Origin: Candidula unifasciata
Taxonomy: Eukaryota; Mollusca; Gastropoda; Stylommatophora; Geomitridae
DNA length: 64,000 nucleotides
Direction of reading: 5' to 3'
Assembly: GCA_905116865.2 (NCBI GenBank)
Contig: CAJHNH020006667.1
Coordinates: forward strand, 1,270,012 to 1,334,011
How positions within the stretch are numbered: position 1 is the first letter of the stretch; each line of letters starts with the position of its first letter. Shown in pieces: positions 11,916 to 50,631 of this stretch. Position numbers and translations under genes: made by a program. The notes beneath the pieces are model-generated. The model ran no database searches and was not told the origin of the DNA. It was given only the letters and a program-made list of their open reading frames with translations.

Positions 11916-12680
11916 ACTGTAACTAATCAATGAGGTTGGCCATAGGACTGGGAGCAATATTGGTAAGACTTTGAAGTCTTTCAGTTTTGTGCGGCCTGTC
12001 CACCAACTTTGGGTCCAATCTAACTAATGCTCCAAGGAACAAGATGTGTCTCCAAAAATATGACGTTCCACTACTGATTTTGCATTACCCCACTGATTTC
12101 TGAGCCTGGAGAAGTGACAAAAAGCTCTGTAACAAACACGCTGGAGATGAAAGTTTGGTGTTGGATTAAGAAACAGCTCTACACCAGTCTCCCTCAAATA
12201 GTTGCAATCTCCTAAGATAACACGGAGAACACACTATATTTTAAAAGTCACCATCTTGAGAATACTTTCAACCAACTAAACACTTGTGTATAGTTATTTT
12301 ATCATCTGTTATCATCATATCATTACTGGATTATAGCCTAGTGTTGTGGATTTCTGTATTTATCTTGTTTTTCTGGAGCAGCTTGAAAGATGGATTTGTT
12401 CAACTTTTTGCAGGACTAATCTTATTGTCTATCCATATCTTCCTTGATCTTTCTCACACCTTTTACACAATTTTTGAATTCCTGTACTTGTTTGAGTGTA
12501 GTAAATCTGCTTATTGTTAATGAATATATTCAAACTGGAGATAATTATCATATTAGAGCACCATAAACTTGTCATTGCTAGAAAGTTATCATCAGTCTTA
12601 TTGATGTCTTGTTGTTGATCACAAAACTGCTCTGTTGTCTACTTTTGGCAGAAAAATACCAAACTGCCAATTACTGCCTT

Positions 12681-12870
12681 TATTTTACCTCTTTTGTGGT
12701 GTAGTCAGGAGGGTCTTTGAGCTTGAGGATTGACGGCCGCCTGGCTAGTGCTGTCACCATGACTGTGCAGGTGAATATTGTTTTTGGCCTCGGACAGAAA
12801 AAATCCCTAGCTTTACCAAGGATCTGAACCTGGGTCTCCCGCTTTAGATCCCAGTGTTCTAATAATACCA
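12681..12870 (-). repeat. SINE family G copy (tRNA-derived)
   Basis: Read on minus it begins with a tRNA-like head (gggatctaaagcgggagacc then caggttcagatcc, a B box) and ends with the accacaaaagagg block shared with 6280 and 20014. Confidence 0.55.
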
Positions 12871-13092
12871 CTTTCTATGAAAGTAGTACTCCTTTGTGGG
12901 ACTGTTATTTTCCCTCCCAACAAAAGCTGTTTTATGACTGTTGTTTTAGCCAGATTATTAGGAATTTCATTTGCCATGAGGACACTGTGTCCAGGAATCT
13001 ACTGAAATGTTGATACAGGGTAATTTTTCAGTGTCTCCGGGACAGACCAAGCATCACCGAAAAATCTCTAAATCACTTTGATTTTGTGTCTC

Positions 13093-13361
13093 AGTAAAGG
13101 GCACCTATTTACATCTTCAGGCGTATTGGGCATACACGCTAAGACCAATACTTGACGGACTAATTTTTATGGGTGATGTGGTTTAGTCCCATGCCAACTG
13201 CCTTTACTTCCCAGGACTTTGACCCGGTACCCATTTAAGGCTAGGTTGACCTGGGAGCCAAGATCACTTGAAAACAAAAATGTCTAGCACTGCCTGAATT
13301 TGAACCTATTGTCTTCGGATCCACAGGCAAGAGCCTAACCGCTACACACAGTGGCTCCCTT
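13093..13361 (-). repeat. SINE family A copy
   Basis: Minus-strand, diverged, full length from gtaaagggcacc to cacacagtggctccc. Confidence 0.75.
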
Positions 13362-13579
13362 TTGTGTCTCATTAGTGACTTTTAATTTAAAAAAAAAAAA
13401 AACTTAGCAAAATACAGAAATTCACAAGGTTCTTTATTCACTGATGTTCAACAAATAATAACACAATATCTACACTCATGTAAACAGCAACAGATAGATA
13501 GACATCATACTTACAATCATTTGATCAATTTATTGATTAAAAGACACAAATAACATGTTGGTCTCAAGCCATACAGCCG

Positions 13580-13583
<4 letters not shown>

Positions 13584-13640
<57 letters not shown>

Positions 13641-13672
13641 ATATATATATATATATATTAATATATATATAT
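13584..13672. repeat. (TA)n microsatellite
   Basis: Interrupted TA tract of about 90 bp. Confidence 0.92.
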
Positions 13673-13689
13673 TTAAAAAAAAACCTCAC

Positions 13690-15662
13690 CATATCGTGTG
13701 ATGATATTTCACAACACAATTATGATAAACTCAGATCAAACTAAAGCAAACAATATTGTGGAGGATGCTGTAAATGTGATGTTTCAAAATGGTTAGAAAA
13801 ACAAATATGTCGCATGTTAAAAAAAATTAAATTAATTTTGACTTAATTGTGATCAAATTGAAATTTAGGAATATGAATGAATATATAGGGGGAAAAATCT
13901 TGAACAATATGAAATAATTATAATAATTTTAAATTTATTTATCTATATTAAACTGTTGAAAATCAATGTTAATGTTTGTATGCTAACTAGCATAAGAACT
14001 TTTAACTTGAGAAAGTGTTTTTTCTGAAAATATTTATTTTCTGTCTATTAGCAGTAGTTAATTACTTAACATATGACTGGGGTCATAACACTGTATGTTT
14101 GGTTGTCTGTTTAATTTATGAATAAACAGTAATACATTCCTAAAGCAACTTTCAAGATTTTAAAAAGAAAATTGTGTAAGGAGACATACTTAGAAAGAAA
14201 CACTCAGATTTACTGTTAATCTTACATAATCAGCAACTTTCATCTATAAAAGTACCTGCATAGCAAAAATACCAGCTGTTCACATAGCTTGATCCAAGCA
14301 TATCCATGGAAATTATCCATTTTCTTACCATGTACCTTTTATCTTAACAAGTTTTCAAATTTATAGTGAAACGTTTTTCAAAGACTTGAAAAATGCAATT
14401 CTAGTATTTACTTTTCTATTGTTATGGTTACTGGACAGCAATGATTTCATCAACATTATTACAACAGAGACTTGTTTACCTCCTGTTTATTCAAAACTAT
14501 GGGGCATCAGTGAAGACCTCAACTGCAGAGTCCAGTTTGTGACCCATGCTAGGACATTTGCGTAACCAAATCTGATCATTAAAGAAGAACTGTTTCCACT
14601 TGATAAATAATTCTTGACTGCTAAGGATATCTGAGCAGTAACTTATAATTTTATTTGAGCATTTATGTAAAATAATTTGTCTTGTAGATTTACTTTACGA
14701 ATACTAGTGTGAATGTAAAAATTCTTCTGGTGACTTAATATCCATCTTCCTGATCATTTTGATATAACTATCAAGCCACACAACATGCACTTACAATTAG
14801 CTCACCAGATATGGAGCTTGTTTGAGTTGTTGCAGCTTTGTTGATGACTGGCATGGTAATAAACAAAAGTACCTGACTTGGCTCTCGGTGCAAGAATGGA
14901 TGGAAAGTGTCAAAGAACCCTCATAATTTTGGGTTCTATTATATGTGAAACTTCTTAAATCAAATTAGCAGGATTATGTTTGCATGGGATTTATCATTTT
15001 CCATCTAATACAACACATGATTAAAAGTGAGCTAAAACTGTGTTCCAAAGCTTACAACTGTCAATGACTTTAATTTAAAGAGAATACTATTATATTCTGT
15101 AAAAGTTTTACTTGTATCGCATTAAAAGACGTGTACTAGTTTAAAAAAATACCCACAACTAATATGAAAGTCTTTGTGTGTGTGTGTTATGAAACACTTT
15201 GCCATATGTATCAAACACTAATATGTTAAAAGTTCGTCATATCCACACTGCTGCGTCTATTTATCAGGAGTTACTTTAAAAATAAGCAATCTAATGTTTA
15301 AAAAAAAATGAAGGAAGGAATGATAAGCAAAGACATACAATCTATATCACAGTTAGTGAGGTCCTCTATAAAACACCCCTTAAGAAAAATACAAAGATGA
15401 TATTGGTGCAGTATAGATTATGTGACAAAGTTCTTGGCACAACTTCGCTCAGATCTTGGAAAAATAAACATTCAGTGAAGGCAGCAGATCTAAAGTTGGT
15501 CCTGCCACACTTACAACAAGTACAGCTCATAGTCCTGACACTCGTACATACAGGGTAGACACTGCTGTCTCACCAACAGACAGGCAAGGTAATATAAATA
15601 AGGCAACAAGATGACGGTAGTGAAGATGTTTTTCTCCTTAATGACATGTGATTGTAAAGTCT
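13690..15662 (-). other. Probable 3' UTR and downstream sequence of Sema2
   Basis: AT-rich sequence with no exon or recognised repeat. Canonical AATAAA signals on the minus strand (TTTATT on plus) are at about 14653, 14486-14491 and 14033-14038; which one is used cannot be told. Confidence 0.35.
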
Positions 15663-41129
<25,467 letters not shown>

Positions 41130-41274
41130 AGTAGATATTTATGTCGTCTCTGAAGACTTTACGGTTGATATAATTTAATACACATCTGAGAATAACACCA
41201 GGGGTAATTTATTTGCTGAAAATAATAACTCGTGTTATTTAACTTGCAAAGAGTTGTTTAACTTATGTAAAGTA

Positions 41275-41640
41275 AAGTAAAGTAAAGTAAAGTAAAGTAA
41301 AGATCCCTTGTCATGCCTTGGGCGCATCAGGCCTATGGGAAGAGCACCCATATTTTTACAAAACAATCTGCACTAGGTGGGTAATGTGGTTAGCATTACG
41401 CCGGCCGTCTTTACTTCCCCATGACATGCATCCTGGTACCCGTTTTAGGCTGGGTCGACCTGCGACGCCCCATACCAGGACAAAAATCTACATGCTCCCT
41501 TGTGGAGTTTTCTTATTATTACTGGAGGTGGTCTATGGGTGATCAGCATACCATGCTAAAAATCCACACAGCCAGCAGTGGGTTTCGATCGCGTTTCGTT
41601 GAAATTACGAGTCGGGCTCGCAACGCCTGGTTTAACTTAT
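41275..41640 (-). repeat. SINE family A-like variant with (AAAGT)n end
   Basis: The plus strand starts with agtaaagtaaagtaaagtaa, then the A body in reverse (gggtaatgtggttagc, ctttacttcccc, ggtacccgttttaggctggg), then a different head (gtttcgatcgcgtttcg). A chimeric or variant family member. Confidence 0.65.
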
Positions 41641-41835
41641 GAGTAGTATGGAATTTTTTGCGACAAGATGACACAGTGATGCGGACAATAGGGGAAGGGG
41701 GATGGGTGTGTGTGACGTAATGTAATTTGGGCGAAAAGAAAAGATAGTTCATGAGAATTCAACAGTTGAAAGAATATCACGAATATTAACAACTACATCC
41801 CAGTGTATGTATAAACTGAAATTAGCCACTGTTAA

Positions 41836-42068
41836 CTTTGAGAGTCGCTGGTGCCTAAGGCTACACCCTCGCCTGTGGGTCCATAGGTCTAGTTTCAAAT
41901 CCTCAAATAGCCTAACTGTTCTGGGGGAAAAAAACAGGCTTTCAGGTCGACACAGCCTAAAATGGGTACCAGGTAATGTCCTAGGAAATAAAGGTGGCCA
42001 GCGTGCTCATGAGCAAATCAACAATCGAGTGCCGATAGGTCTCTCAAAATATAGGTTTAGAATGTCAT
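41836..42068 (+). repeat. SINE family A copy, diverged
   Basis: gagtcgctggtgcctaaggc head to aaatataggtttag; the 3' end is lost where LINE sequence begins. Confidence 0.7.
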
Positions 42069-42089
42069 ACTCGATACTATGATATCAGT

Positions 42090-42515
42090 GCCTAACGTGG
42101 ACACTTACATCCTATAATGAACGTAAAATTGTGACAACAGAGATGAAATGCCTTAGAAAAGCTGCAGGAGTTTCAAGAAAAGACAGAATACGAAATCATG
42201 AAATCAGACGAATGCTGGGAATAAAGCCAGTCTTACATGTCATCAAAGAAGAACAAATGAAGTGGTTTGGACGCCTAACAAGAATGCCCTAATACTCTCT
42301 ACCACAGCGAGCCACACTAAATGTTACAACGGGTATAGAGCGAGTGGAAGACCTCGGAAAATATGGAGAGATGGCATTAGGAACAGCCTTACAGAAATGA
42401 ACATCAGTCTTAAAAGTGCTCTTGACAGAGCCCATCAACGAACATTACATCTCCCCCCGACACTTCGATGAGGTACAAGGTGGAAGAGAAGAAGAAAAAG
42501 AAGAAGATGTAAGAC
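42090..42515 (+). pseudogene. RTE-like LINE C-terminal fragment
   Basis: Reads TTEMKCLRKAAGVSRKDRIR, RRMLGIKPVLHVIKEEQMKW, FGRLTRMP, then after a frameshift SGRPRKIWRDGIRNSLTEMN, and ends in a gaagaagaaaaagaagaag tail. Immediately followed by the minisatellite at 42515. Confidence 0.75.
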
Positions 42516-43145
42516 GGTAGCATGATTAATGGTATCATGTAAAAAGGCAGCATGATTAAGAGCATCATGTAAGAAGGCAGATGATAAGGGCATCATGTAA
42601 GAAGGCAGATGATTAAAGGCATTATGTAAGAAGGCGACATGATTAAGGGCATCAAGTAAGAAGGCAGTATGATTAAGGGCATCATGTAAGAAGGCAGATG
42701 ATTAGGGGCATCAAGTAAGAAGGCAGTGTGATTAAGGGCATCATGTAGGAAGGTAGATAATCAAGGGCATCATGTAGGAAGGTAGATAATCAAGGGCATC
42801 AAGTAAGAAGGCAGCATGATTAATGGTATTATGTAAGAAGGCAGATGATTAAGGGCATCATGTAAAAAGGCAGAAGATTAAGGGCATCATGTAAGAAGGC
42901 AACATGATTAATTGTATCATGTAAAAAGGCAGAAGATTAAGGGTATCATGTAAGACGGCAGCATGATTAATTAAATCATGTAAGAAGACAGCCTGATTAA
43001 TAGTATCATGTAAGAAGACAGCATGATTAGGGGCATCAAGTAAGGAGACAGCAAGAATAATGGTATTATGTAAGAAGGCCACATGATTAAAGGCATCATG
43101 TGTAAGAAAGCATATCCTTGGGTATAATGTATGAACGCAGCCTAT
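42515..43145. repeat. Minisatellite, about 29-30 bp unit, about 21 copies
   Basis: Unit near taagaaggcagcatgattaa then gggcatcatg, with deletions giving 27-bp variants; the last units (43090-43200) are increasingly diverged. It starts at the end of a LINE tail. Confidence 0.92.
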
Positions 43146-43287
43146 CTTTGGGCATCATGTGACAATACAGCATACATTTAGGTATCTTGTAAAATGCAGT
43201 AACACTAGTAGCAAAACACATTAGCTTCATCTAAAAAAACGTTGATACAACAACAAAAGCGGCACCCAGGTAGAAAACAGCTGCGAC

Positions 43288-45621
43288 CAGTGTTGCCACT
43301 TTGGATCTTTTGTATCCAAATTTAGATCTTTTTCATTGCATTTAGATACTGTTTTTGACGTTTAGATCCTAAATATATTTCTAGATACTTTTCATATGGA
43401 GTTAGATATTTTAAAGATTTTTTTTTCTTTCATTGTCAATTTAATAATTACTGTTTAAAATATTTACAACAATTTTTTGTTTTGGTCTGGCACGTACATT
43501 GTAACAACTGCCATTACTTGAACTTTGAACTCTCACTGGGGTCAACACACAAATATCTGGCAGCCCTGGTACTGATTAATAAAAACGCGCGTAAATCATA
43601 CTAACTTTGTTTCAACCGTATCCTCACTGTGCTGACTTTGCGTTTCTTTTTCATGTGTTTAAAAAAAATAATTGCTCACCTTTTTATGTGGCTTTCACTT
43701 TGAAAAAAACCTTTCAACATGCCAAAAGTAAAGTATAAGCAAAAAATTTGGAAAGAGTGGTTGCGTGATGACAAAATTAAAAACTAGGGATATGACCAAA
43801 GCTTGTTGTAAGTCAGTACTGCAACTTGCAGTGCAAGTGTGAAATTAAAGCGAAAATACAAAACTCAAAGAGTCACGCAGAGACTAAAAAAACATAAAAC
43901 TGCAGTTTCATTTAAAGATATTACACCGCTGACATCTGTTTTCAGAACTATACTGATAAATGAATCATCAAAAGTTGAAGTATCAGTCGCAATGTTTTTA
44001 ATTTGTCACTGCGCAATTTCAAACTGTGATCATTTGATCTATTTGTAAAAAATCTTGGACTAGTTCAATTTGAAAAGTGTGGTGTAGAAAGTATAGTTTA
44101 GGAACTGAAGGACCTTTTAATCAGCAAACAGTTAGGCTTGAAGATTTTGGCTGTAATTGGTACTGATAATGCCTCAGTGATGGTTGGTATAAACAATGGC
44201 GTTTATGCCAAGTTGAAGGAAGCTATCCCATCGTTAATACTTATAAAATGTATGCCTCATTCATTGCAGCTAGCATTATCACATGCTTCATCTAAATATT
44301 TACCAAGGAATTTGGAATACCTTATTGCTGAAACACTTTACTTGTTTTCCAAATCATTTGTCAGACAACAACAATACAATACATTATATACAGCCTTGAA
44401 TGATGGTTCCACACCACCGAAAATTCTGTCAGATTGCAAAACTAGATGGTTATCAATTTAACCAGTTGTTGAAAGAATTATGAAGCAATGGCTGAAGTTG
44501 AAGACACACTTTGAAATAACAAGACAAAGTGAAAAGTGCTACACAGCTGAAATACTATTTGGAATGTACAGTGATAAAAACAATTTGTCATTCATTCTCT
44601 TTTTATACCCTATTCTAATGGAAGTGCAAAAAGTTAATAAACTGTTCGAATCTAAACATGTTGAAAAAGTTAAATTACTTGACGATCTGACTTTGCTATT
44701 TCACTCAGTTGGTAAAAGACTGGTGTTGCCAACTTCTAAATCTGATTTGCTCACTTGCACTATAGAGAGCTATTTGGCTCCTAAACCACGCCTTGGATAT
44801 TAAATCGAATCAAAAATTGATGATTTAAAAACAAAAGGACTGTTAACAGAGAATGAAGAGAACAACTTAGGAAAACGCTGTCAAGATTTCCCTATTGAAG
44901 CAATTGAAGCAGAGACTTCCTGAAAATCTAGATGTTTTGAAAAATATTTCAATTTTTTCTGTGAGCAACATACATCAGCCAGTAAAGGACATACCTAAAT
45001 ATTGTAAAGTTATAAAATTTTTAGTGGCTACTGATAATAGTGTCGCGGAAGCAGAATATCAGTTAACCAAAATAAAGTTAGCTGAATGGACAAACAAAAC
45101 AGAAACTAAAGTGATAAAATTTAAAGATGCCTCATCAAACAGTCCATTCTGTAAGCTCTTTAAAGTGTCATGTTTGCCATGATACTACCCCACTCAAATG
45201 CTGACGTAGAAAGAGTTTTTAGTGCTAGGAATTATATCAAATATAACCTGAAAAACAGGATAAAATTTGACCACTTAAATGCTATCGTGCCATTAAAATT
45301 CGGCCCGATGAGACTAGAGAAATAAGCCTACTATTCCACTTATAAAGAAATTTGAACAGCTAAAGCATACCAGGGTCATTTTGGATCTGAAGCTTTAACT
45401 TCATTATCCAAGCTAAGTTTATCCTGTGGATCTTGTGAGGCAGACATCAGTGAAGGTGAGGACATAATTATGTAGGGTAAGTCATAACAAAAGCTATGTA
45501 ATTTTTGACTTTTTCAATTTGGATGTTTTTTTCTAGATCTTTTCCACGCAGATTTAGATCTTTTTAGATATTTTTTGACACCGTTTTGGATATTTTTTGT
45601 CAAAGAAAAGTGGCAACACTG
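43288..45621 (+). mobile_element. hAT DNA transposon, copy 1 (2334 bp)
   Basis: Terminal inverted repeats CAGTGTTGCCACTTT at 43288 and its complement ending at 45621. Target duplication gctgcgac at 43280-43287 and 45622-45629 (8 bp, perfect), diagnostic of hAT. Subterminal repeats of a tagatcttttt-type motif at both ends. Almost identical to 48292-50631. Carries a broken transposase, so it cannot move itself. Confidence 0.97.
43719..45325 (+). pseudogene. hAT transposase remnant, copy 1
   Basis: Opens MPKVKYKQKIWKEWLRDD and stops at codon 23. Further blocks: ILAVIGTDNASVMVGINNGV (DDE/D-region start with D), HSLQLALSHA, KTRWLSI then a stop, FLYPILMEVQKVNKLFES, then a stop after RLGY, and a last block PHSNADVERVFSARNYI (hAT C-terminal dimerisation motif), ending TAA at 45323-45325. 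The BED zinc finger and part of the catalytic core are missing. At least three in-frame stops, plus frame changes. Confidence 0.9.
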
Positions 45622-45989
45622 GCTGCGACATTCATTCCTGCGCGGGTAAGGCTGTCAGTGCTGCGCGTGAGTTAGTGAGGGCTTACGCTCCTTTGGGAGT
45701 TAATAAAAAGCTGAAGCAGGGCATCTCGAAAGACGGTTTATAGTAAAACAGTGATAGAGCAGGTAAACAAAGCAGCTGGGACTGAAGAAGCACTGGAAAT
45801 GTGATGTATTGTGGTCTTAAACAGACAAAATGATTAGTGTAGCGTGGGTTAGCTGGCTCTGCGAACGTTGATAATTCCATTGTTTCAGATCAATGGTCAA
45901 GCAGTGAATGGATTAAAAATAGCACCATTGTAGCGTTAAAAGGGGTTACACGTATGCATACAAACATTGGTGATTTAATTGTTTGTTTG

Positions 45990-46164
<175 letters not shown>

Positions 46165-46244
46165 GAAGCGGATAAAAGAAGTGAGGAGATTCAGAAGAGA
46201 CTAGGAGAGATGAACAGAAGAGGGAAACCTTATATAGGCGATGA

Positions 46245-46495
46245 CCCACTGTGGGTTCCGGGGCCTCATTGTGAGGAAAACAAGAATAGACCCACTGACT
46301 GCCCAAGAACATGTCAAGAGTCGACTAATTGGGAGCTTACTTCGAAGTCGGAGTACATCTGCCTGAGAAGCGAGGAACCAAAAGTCTGCAGGCAAATGAG
46401 TCAGACCTGTGAAATGGATGTGCACGCAACACTCAGTTTCTGGAACAGGACTAGAGTCCAGAAGCGGACGAACAACCAGAACTTTGGCGATAGAA
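46245..46495 (+). repeat. SINE family B copy, near consensus
   Basis: gtgggttccggggcctcatt to gaacaaccagaactttggcg; one of the least diverged B copies, without its GAA tail. Confidence 0.85.
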
Positions 46496-46712
46496 CGATA
46501 GAAAGAGGCAAGATGAAAATATAAAAGATATACAATAATATATAAAAGAGCGGATGGAAAAGAAAAATAGGGGAGAGAAGAGAGGGAAAGAGGCAACAGA
46601 AGATGAGAAAATGGAAAATTGAGAAAAGGACGACACAAAAGACAAAAGAAGATGCACACATACATACACAAAGACATCTGCCTCTCGGTCTTACATAGAG
46701 ACACTGCAGATC

Positions 46713-46715
46713 AGA

Positions 46716-46799
<84 letters not shown>

Positions 46800-46803
46800 G
46801 AGG
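46713..46803. repeat. (GA)n then poly-G
   Basis: About 75 bp GA ending in a run of about 12 G. Confidence 0.95.
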
Positions 46804-46979
46804 GAGAGAGAAAGAACGTACGGACAAAAAACTTTATTTCAAAGGGTTACAAATTGGGCAAGAAGGCATGTTTAACATTCGGCCCTTCCAAACACCCACC
46901 TTTCACCCAGCAGTTGTATTTGATCAATAAAGTATGTTATGATCATATAATAATATGCATATTATAAATACTACGAAAA

Positions 46980-47367
46980 AACACACAATAACACACCCAT
47001 GCCCACTCATTAACTCACTCACTTACACACCTAGATACACACACATCCAAATACATACACACTCACATAATACACACATACATTCATACGTACAAACACA
47101 TACATTCACAGACACATTCATACACACATGCAAACACACTTGCAAACACACATGCATACACTCACACATACATACATAGATTAGCACACACATACATGCA
47201 TCCGTGCATACAGACACACATATGCACACCCGGAAACTCGCAGAGACAAACACGCAGACACAAACAGACGAATACACACAGACAGGCAAGTACACACAGA
47301 CATACAAGCACACACAGACATACATACACACACAGAAACACACCCACTGACACGCACGCACACATAC

Positions 47368-47404
<37 letters not shown>

Positions 47405-47417
47405 AAGAGAGAGAGAT
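46980..47417. repeat. Degenerate (ACACAY)n tract with (GA)n end
   Basis: About 390 bp of imperfect acacac/catacac sequence passing into GA at 47369-47417. Confidence 0.9.
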
Positions 47418-47419
47418 AC

Positions 47420-48215
47420 AGAAGGAAAGAGTGGCCAAACCTTTTATCCCCAACTCGATAGTTTCAGTTTCTATTCCTTTCAGCAAATCACTTCCATGGA
47501 TGGTTCGGCCATCACTTGACCCTTATTCGGCATCGCCATCTTTTGTAAAGAACCACTTCACGTTTATTGCTATTTGATCAGAGGCGGTTTTCAAGCCTCA
47601 GGCACGCAAGGACGCGCTTGAAGTGAATCAGTAAGGGGACACCTCGCCAACGACGTGTCGGGAACCCGGTCTCTGACAGAATCTAGCGGTACCTGCGGGT
47701 TGAGGTTGGCCTGGGGAAGATGGTCGATGGGTTGCCGGCACACGTCTAATGATCGACAAGCTGTCGGCAGTTCCCAGGGGACCGAGAGGACAAACAAACA
47801 CACGGAAAACAGGGTGGCTATTTAAGTAATTGAAATGTCTAGAAATGCGATGACAAGATATATGACCTTTCAAAATGAGTTTAAACGTAAATAAACAGCA
47901 TATAGCACAAAGTAACGATTAGTTTTAAAATACAGTTACAAAAATGTGGCAAAGAAAGTTGATGCAAAAAGCCTTATTGCTCAATAAACAACAAGAAGAA
48001 ATATTCACCATCATCAACATCATAATTATCATCATCTTCTTATGCGTTCGCCCAGAAAAAAAAAGCAGTTGCTACAAATAGACTGCCATAGCTGCGTCTG
48101 TCGCCCAAAATAGCTAACTCCTAATTAGTCAACTTCTACTTTAGGATTGATAGGGACATTAGGTCCCCCCCCCCCCCTCCCCGTCCATTCAGCCGATCAT
48201 CTACACTCCTAGAAA
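47420..48215. other. Unassigned, partly GC-rich
   Basis: 47580-47800 is more GC-rich than its surroundings, with gacgtgtcgggaacccggtc and similar; no ORF, RNA gene or repeat copy recognised. Confidence 0.4.
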
Positions 48216-48291
48216 CTTCTTCTTCTTCAGCATTCCGAGTCCGTGAGGTTCATTGCTGCAGATATCACCCGCCTCCACTCATCGTTCTGGT

Positions 48292-50631
48292 CAGTGTTGC
48301 CACTTTGGATCTTTTGTATCCAAATTTAGATCTTTTTCATTGCATTTAGATACTGTTTTTGACGTTTAGATCCTAAATATATTTCTAGATACTTTTCATA
48401 TGGAGTTAGATATTTTAAAGATTTTTTTTTCTTTCATTGTCAATTTAATAATTACTGTTTAAAATATTTACAACAATTTTTTGTTTTGGTCTGGCACGTA
48501 CATTGTAACAACTGCCATTACTTGAACTTTGAACTCTCACTGGGGTCAACACACAAATATCTGGCAGCCCTGGTACTGATTAATAAAAACGCGCGTAAAT
48601 CATACTAACTTTGTTTCAACCGTATCCTCACTGTGCTGACTTTGCGTTTCTTTTTCATGTGTTTAAAAAAAAATAATTGCTCACCTTTTTATGTGGCTTT
48701 CACTTTGAAAAAAACCTTTCAACATGCCAAAAGTAAAGTATAAGCAAAAAAATTTGGAAAGAGTGGTTGCGTGATGACAAAATTAAAAACTAGGGATATG
48801 ACCAAAGCTTGTTGTAAGTCAGTACTGCAACTTGCAGTGCAAGTGTGAAATTAAAGCGAAAATACAAAACTCAAAGAGTCACGCAGAGACTAAAAAAACA
48901 TAAAACTGCAGTTTCATTTAAAGATATTACACCGCTGACATCTGTTTTCAGAACTATACTGATAAATGAATCATCAAAAGTTGAAGTATCAGTCGCAATG
49001 TTTTTAATTTGTCACTGCGCAATTTCAAACTGTGATCATTTGATCTATTTGTAAAAAATCTTGGACTAGTTCAATTTGAAAAGTGTGGTGTAGAAAGTAT
49101 AGTTTAGGAACTGAAGGACACTTTTTTAATCAGCAAACAGTTAGGCTTGAAGATTTTGGCTGTAATTGGTACTGATAATGCCTCAGTGATGGTTGGTATA
49201 AACAATGGCGTTTATGCCAAGTTGAAGGAAGCTATCCCATCGTTAATACTTATAAAATGTATGCCTCATTCATTGCAGCTAGCATTATCACATGCTTCAT
49301 CTAAATATTTACCAAGGAATTTGGAATACCTTATTGCTGAAACACTTTACTTGTTTTCCAAATCATTTGTCAGACAACAACAATACAATACATTATATAC
49401 AGCCTTGAATGATGGTTCCACACCACCGAAAATTCTGTCAGATTGCAAAACTAGATGGTTATCAATTTAACCAGCTGTTGAAAGAATTATGAAGCAATGG
49501 CTGAAGTTGAAGACACACTTTGAAATAACAAGACAAAGTGAAAAGTGCTACACAGCTGAAATACTATTTGGAATGTACAGTGATAAAAACAATTTGTCAT
49601 TCATTCTCTTTTTATACCCTATTCTAATGGAAGTGCAAAAAGTTAATAAACTGTTCGAATCTAAACATGTTGAAAAAGTTAAATTACTTGACGATCTGAC
49701 TTTGCTATTTCACTCAGTTGGTAAAAGACTGGTGTTGCCAACTTCTAAATCTGATTTGCTCACTTGCACTATAGAGAGCTATTTGGCTCCTAAACCACGC
49801 CTTGGATATTAAATCGAATCAAAAATTGATGATTTAAAAACAAAAGGACTGTTAACAGAGAATGAAGAGAACAACTTAGGAAAACGCTGTCAAGATTTCC
49901 CTATTGAAGCAATTGAAGCAGAGACTTCCTGAAAATCTAGATGTTTTGAAAAATATTTCAATTTTTTCTGTGAGCAACATACATCAGCCAGTAAAGGACA
50001 TACCTAAATATTGTAAAGTTATAAAATTTTTAGTGGCTACTGATAATAGTGTCGCGGAAGCAGAATATCAGTTAACCAAAAATAAAGTTAGCTGAATGGA
50101 CAAACAAAACAGAAACTAAAGTGATAAAATTTAAAGATGCCTCATCAAACAGTCCATTCTGTAAGCTCTTTAAAGTGTCATGTTTGCCATGATACTACCC
50201 CACTCAAATGCTGACGTAGAAAGAGTTTTTAGTGCTAGGAATTATATCAAATATAACCTGAAAAACAGGATAAAATTTGACCACTTAAATGCTATCGTGC
50301 CATTAAAATTCGGCCCGATGAGACTAGAGAAATAAGCCTACTATTCCACTTATAAAGAAATTTGAACAGCTAAAGCATACCAGGGTCATTTTGGATCTGA
50401 AGCTTTAACTTCATTATCCAAGCTAAGTTTATCCTGTGGATCTTGTGAGGCAGACATCAGTGAAGGTGAGGACATAATTATGTAGGGTAAGTCATAACAA
50501 AAGCTATGTAATTTTTGACTTTTTCAATTTGGATGTTTTTTTCTAGATCTTTTCCACGCAGATTTAGATCTTTTTAGATATTTTTTGACACCGTTTTGGA
50601 TATTTTTTGTCAAAGAAAAGTGGCAACACTG
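48292..50631 (+). mobile_element. hAT DNA transposon, copy 2 (2340 bp)
   Basis: Same inverted ends as copy 1; target duplication gttctggt at 48284-48291 and 50632-50639 (8 bp, perfect). Differences noticed from copy 1: four small length changes (in A and T runs) and one substitution (accagctgttg against accagttgttg). Inserted in a LINE. Confidence 0.97.
48724..50335 (+). pseudogene. hAT transposase remnant, copy 2
   Basis: Same blocks and same stops as copy 1 (after codon WLSI and after RLGY). It has one extra A in the opening segment and one extra A near VAEAEYQLTK, each shifting the frame. Non-functional. Confidence 0.9.

Noticed and set aside
42515..43145. CRISPR-like array of regular repeats
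   Set aside because: Units are contiguous and related throughout, with no unique spacers; a eukaryotic minisatellite.
46201..46704. 167-codon hydrophobic ORF on minus
   Set aside because: Antisense to a SINE and low-complexity GA-rich DNA; no conserved feature.
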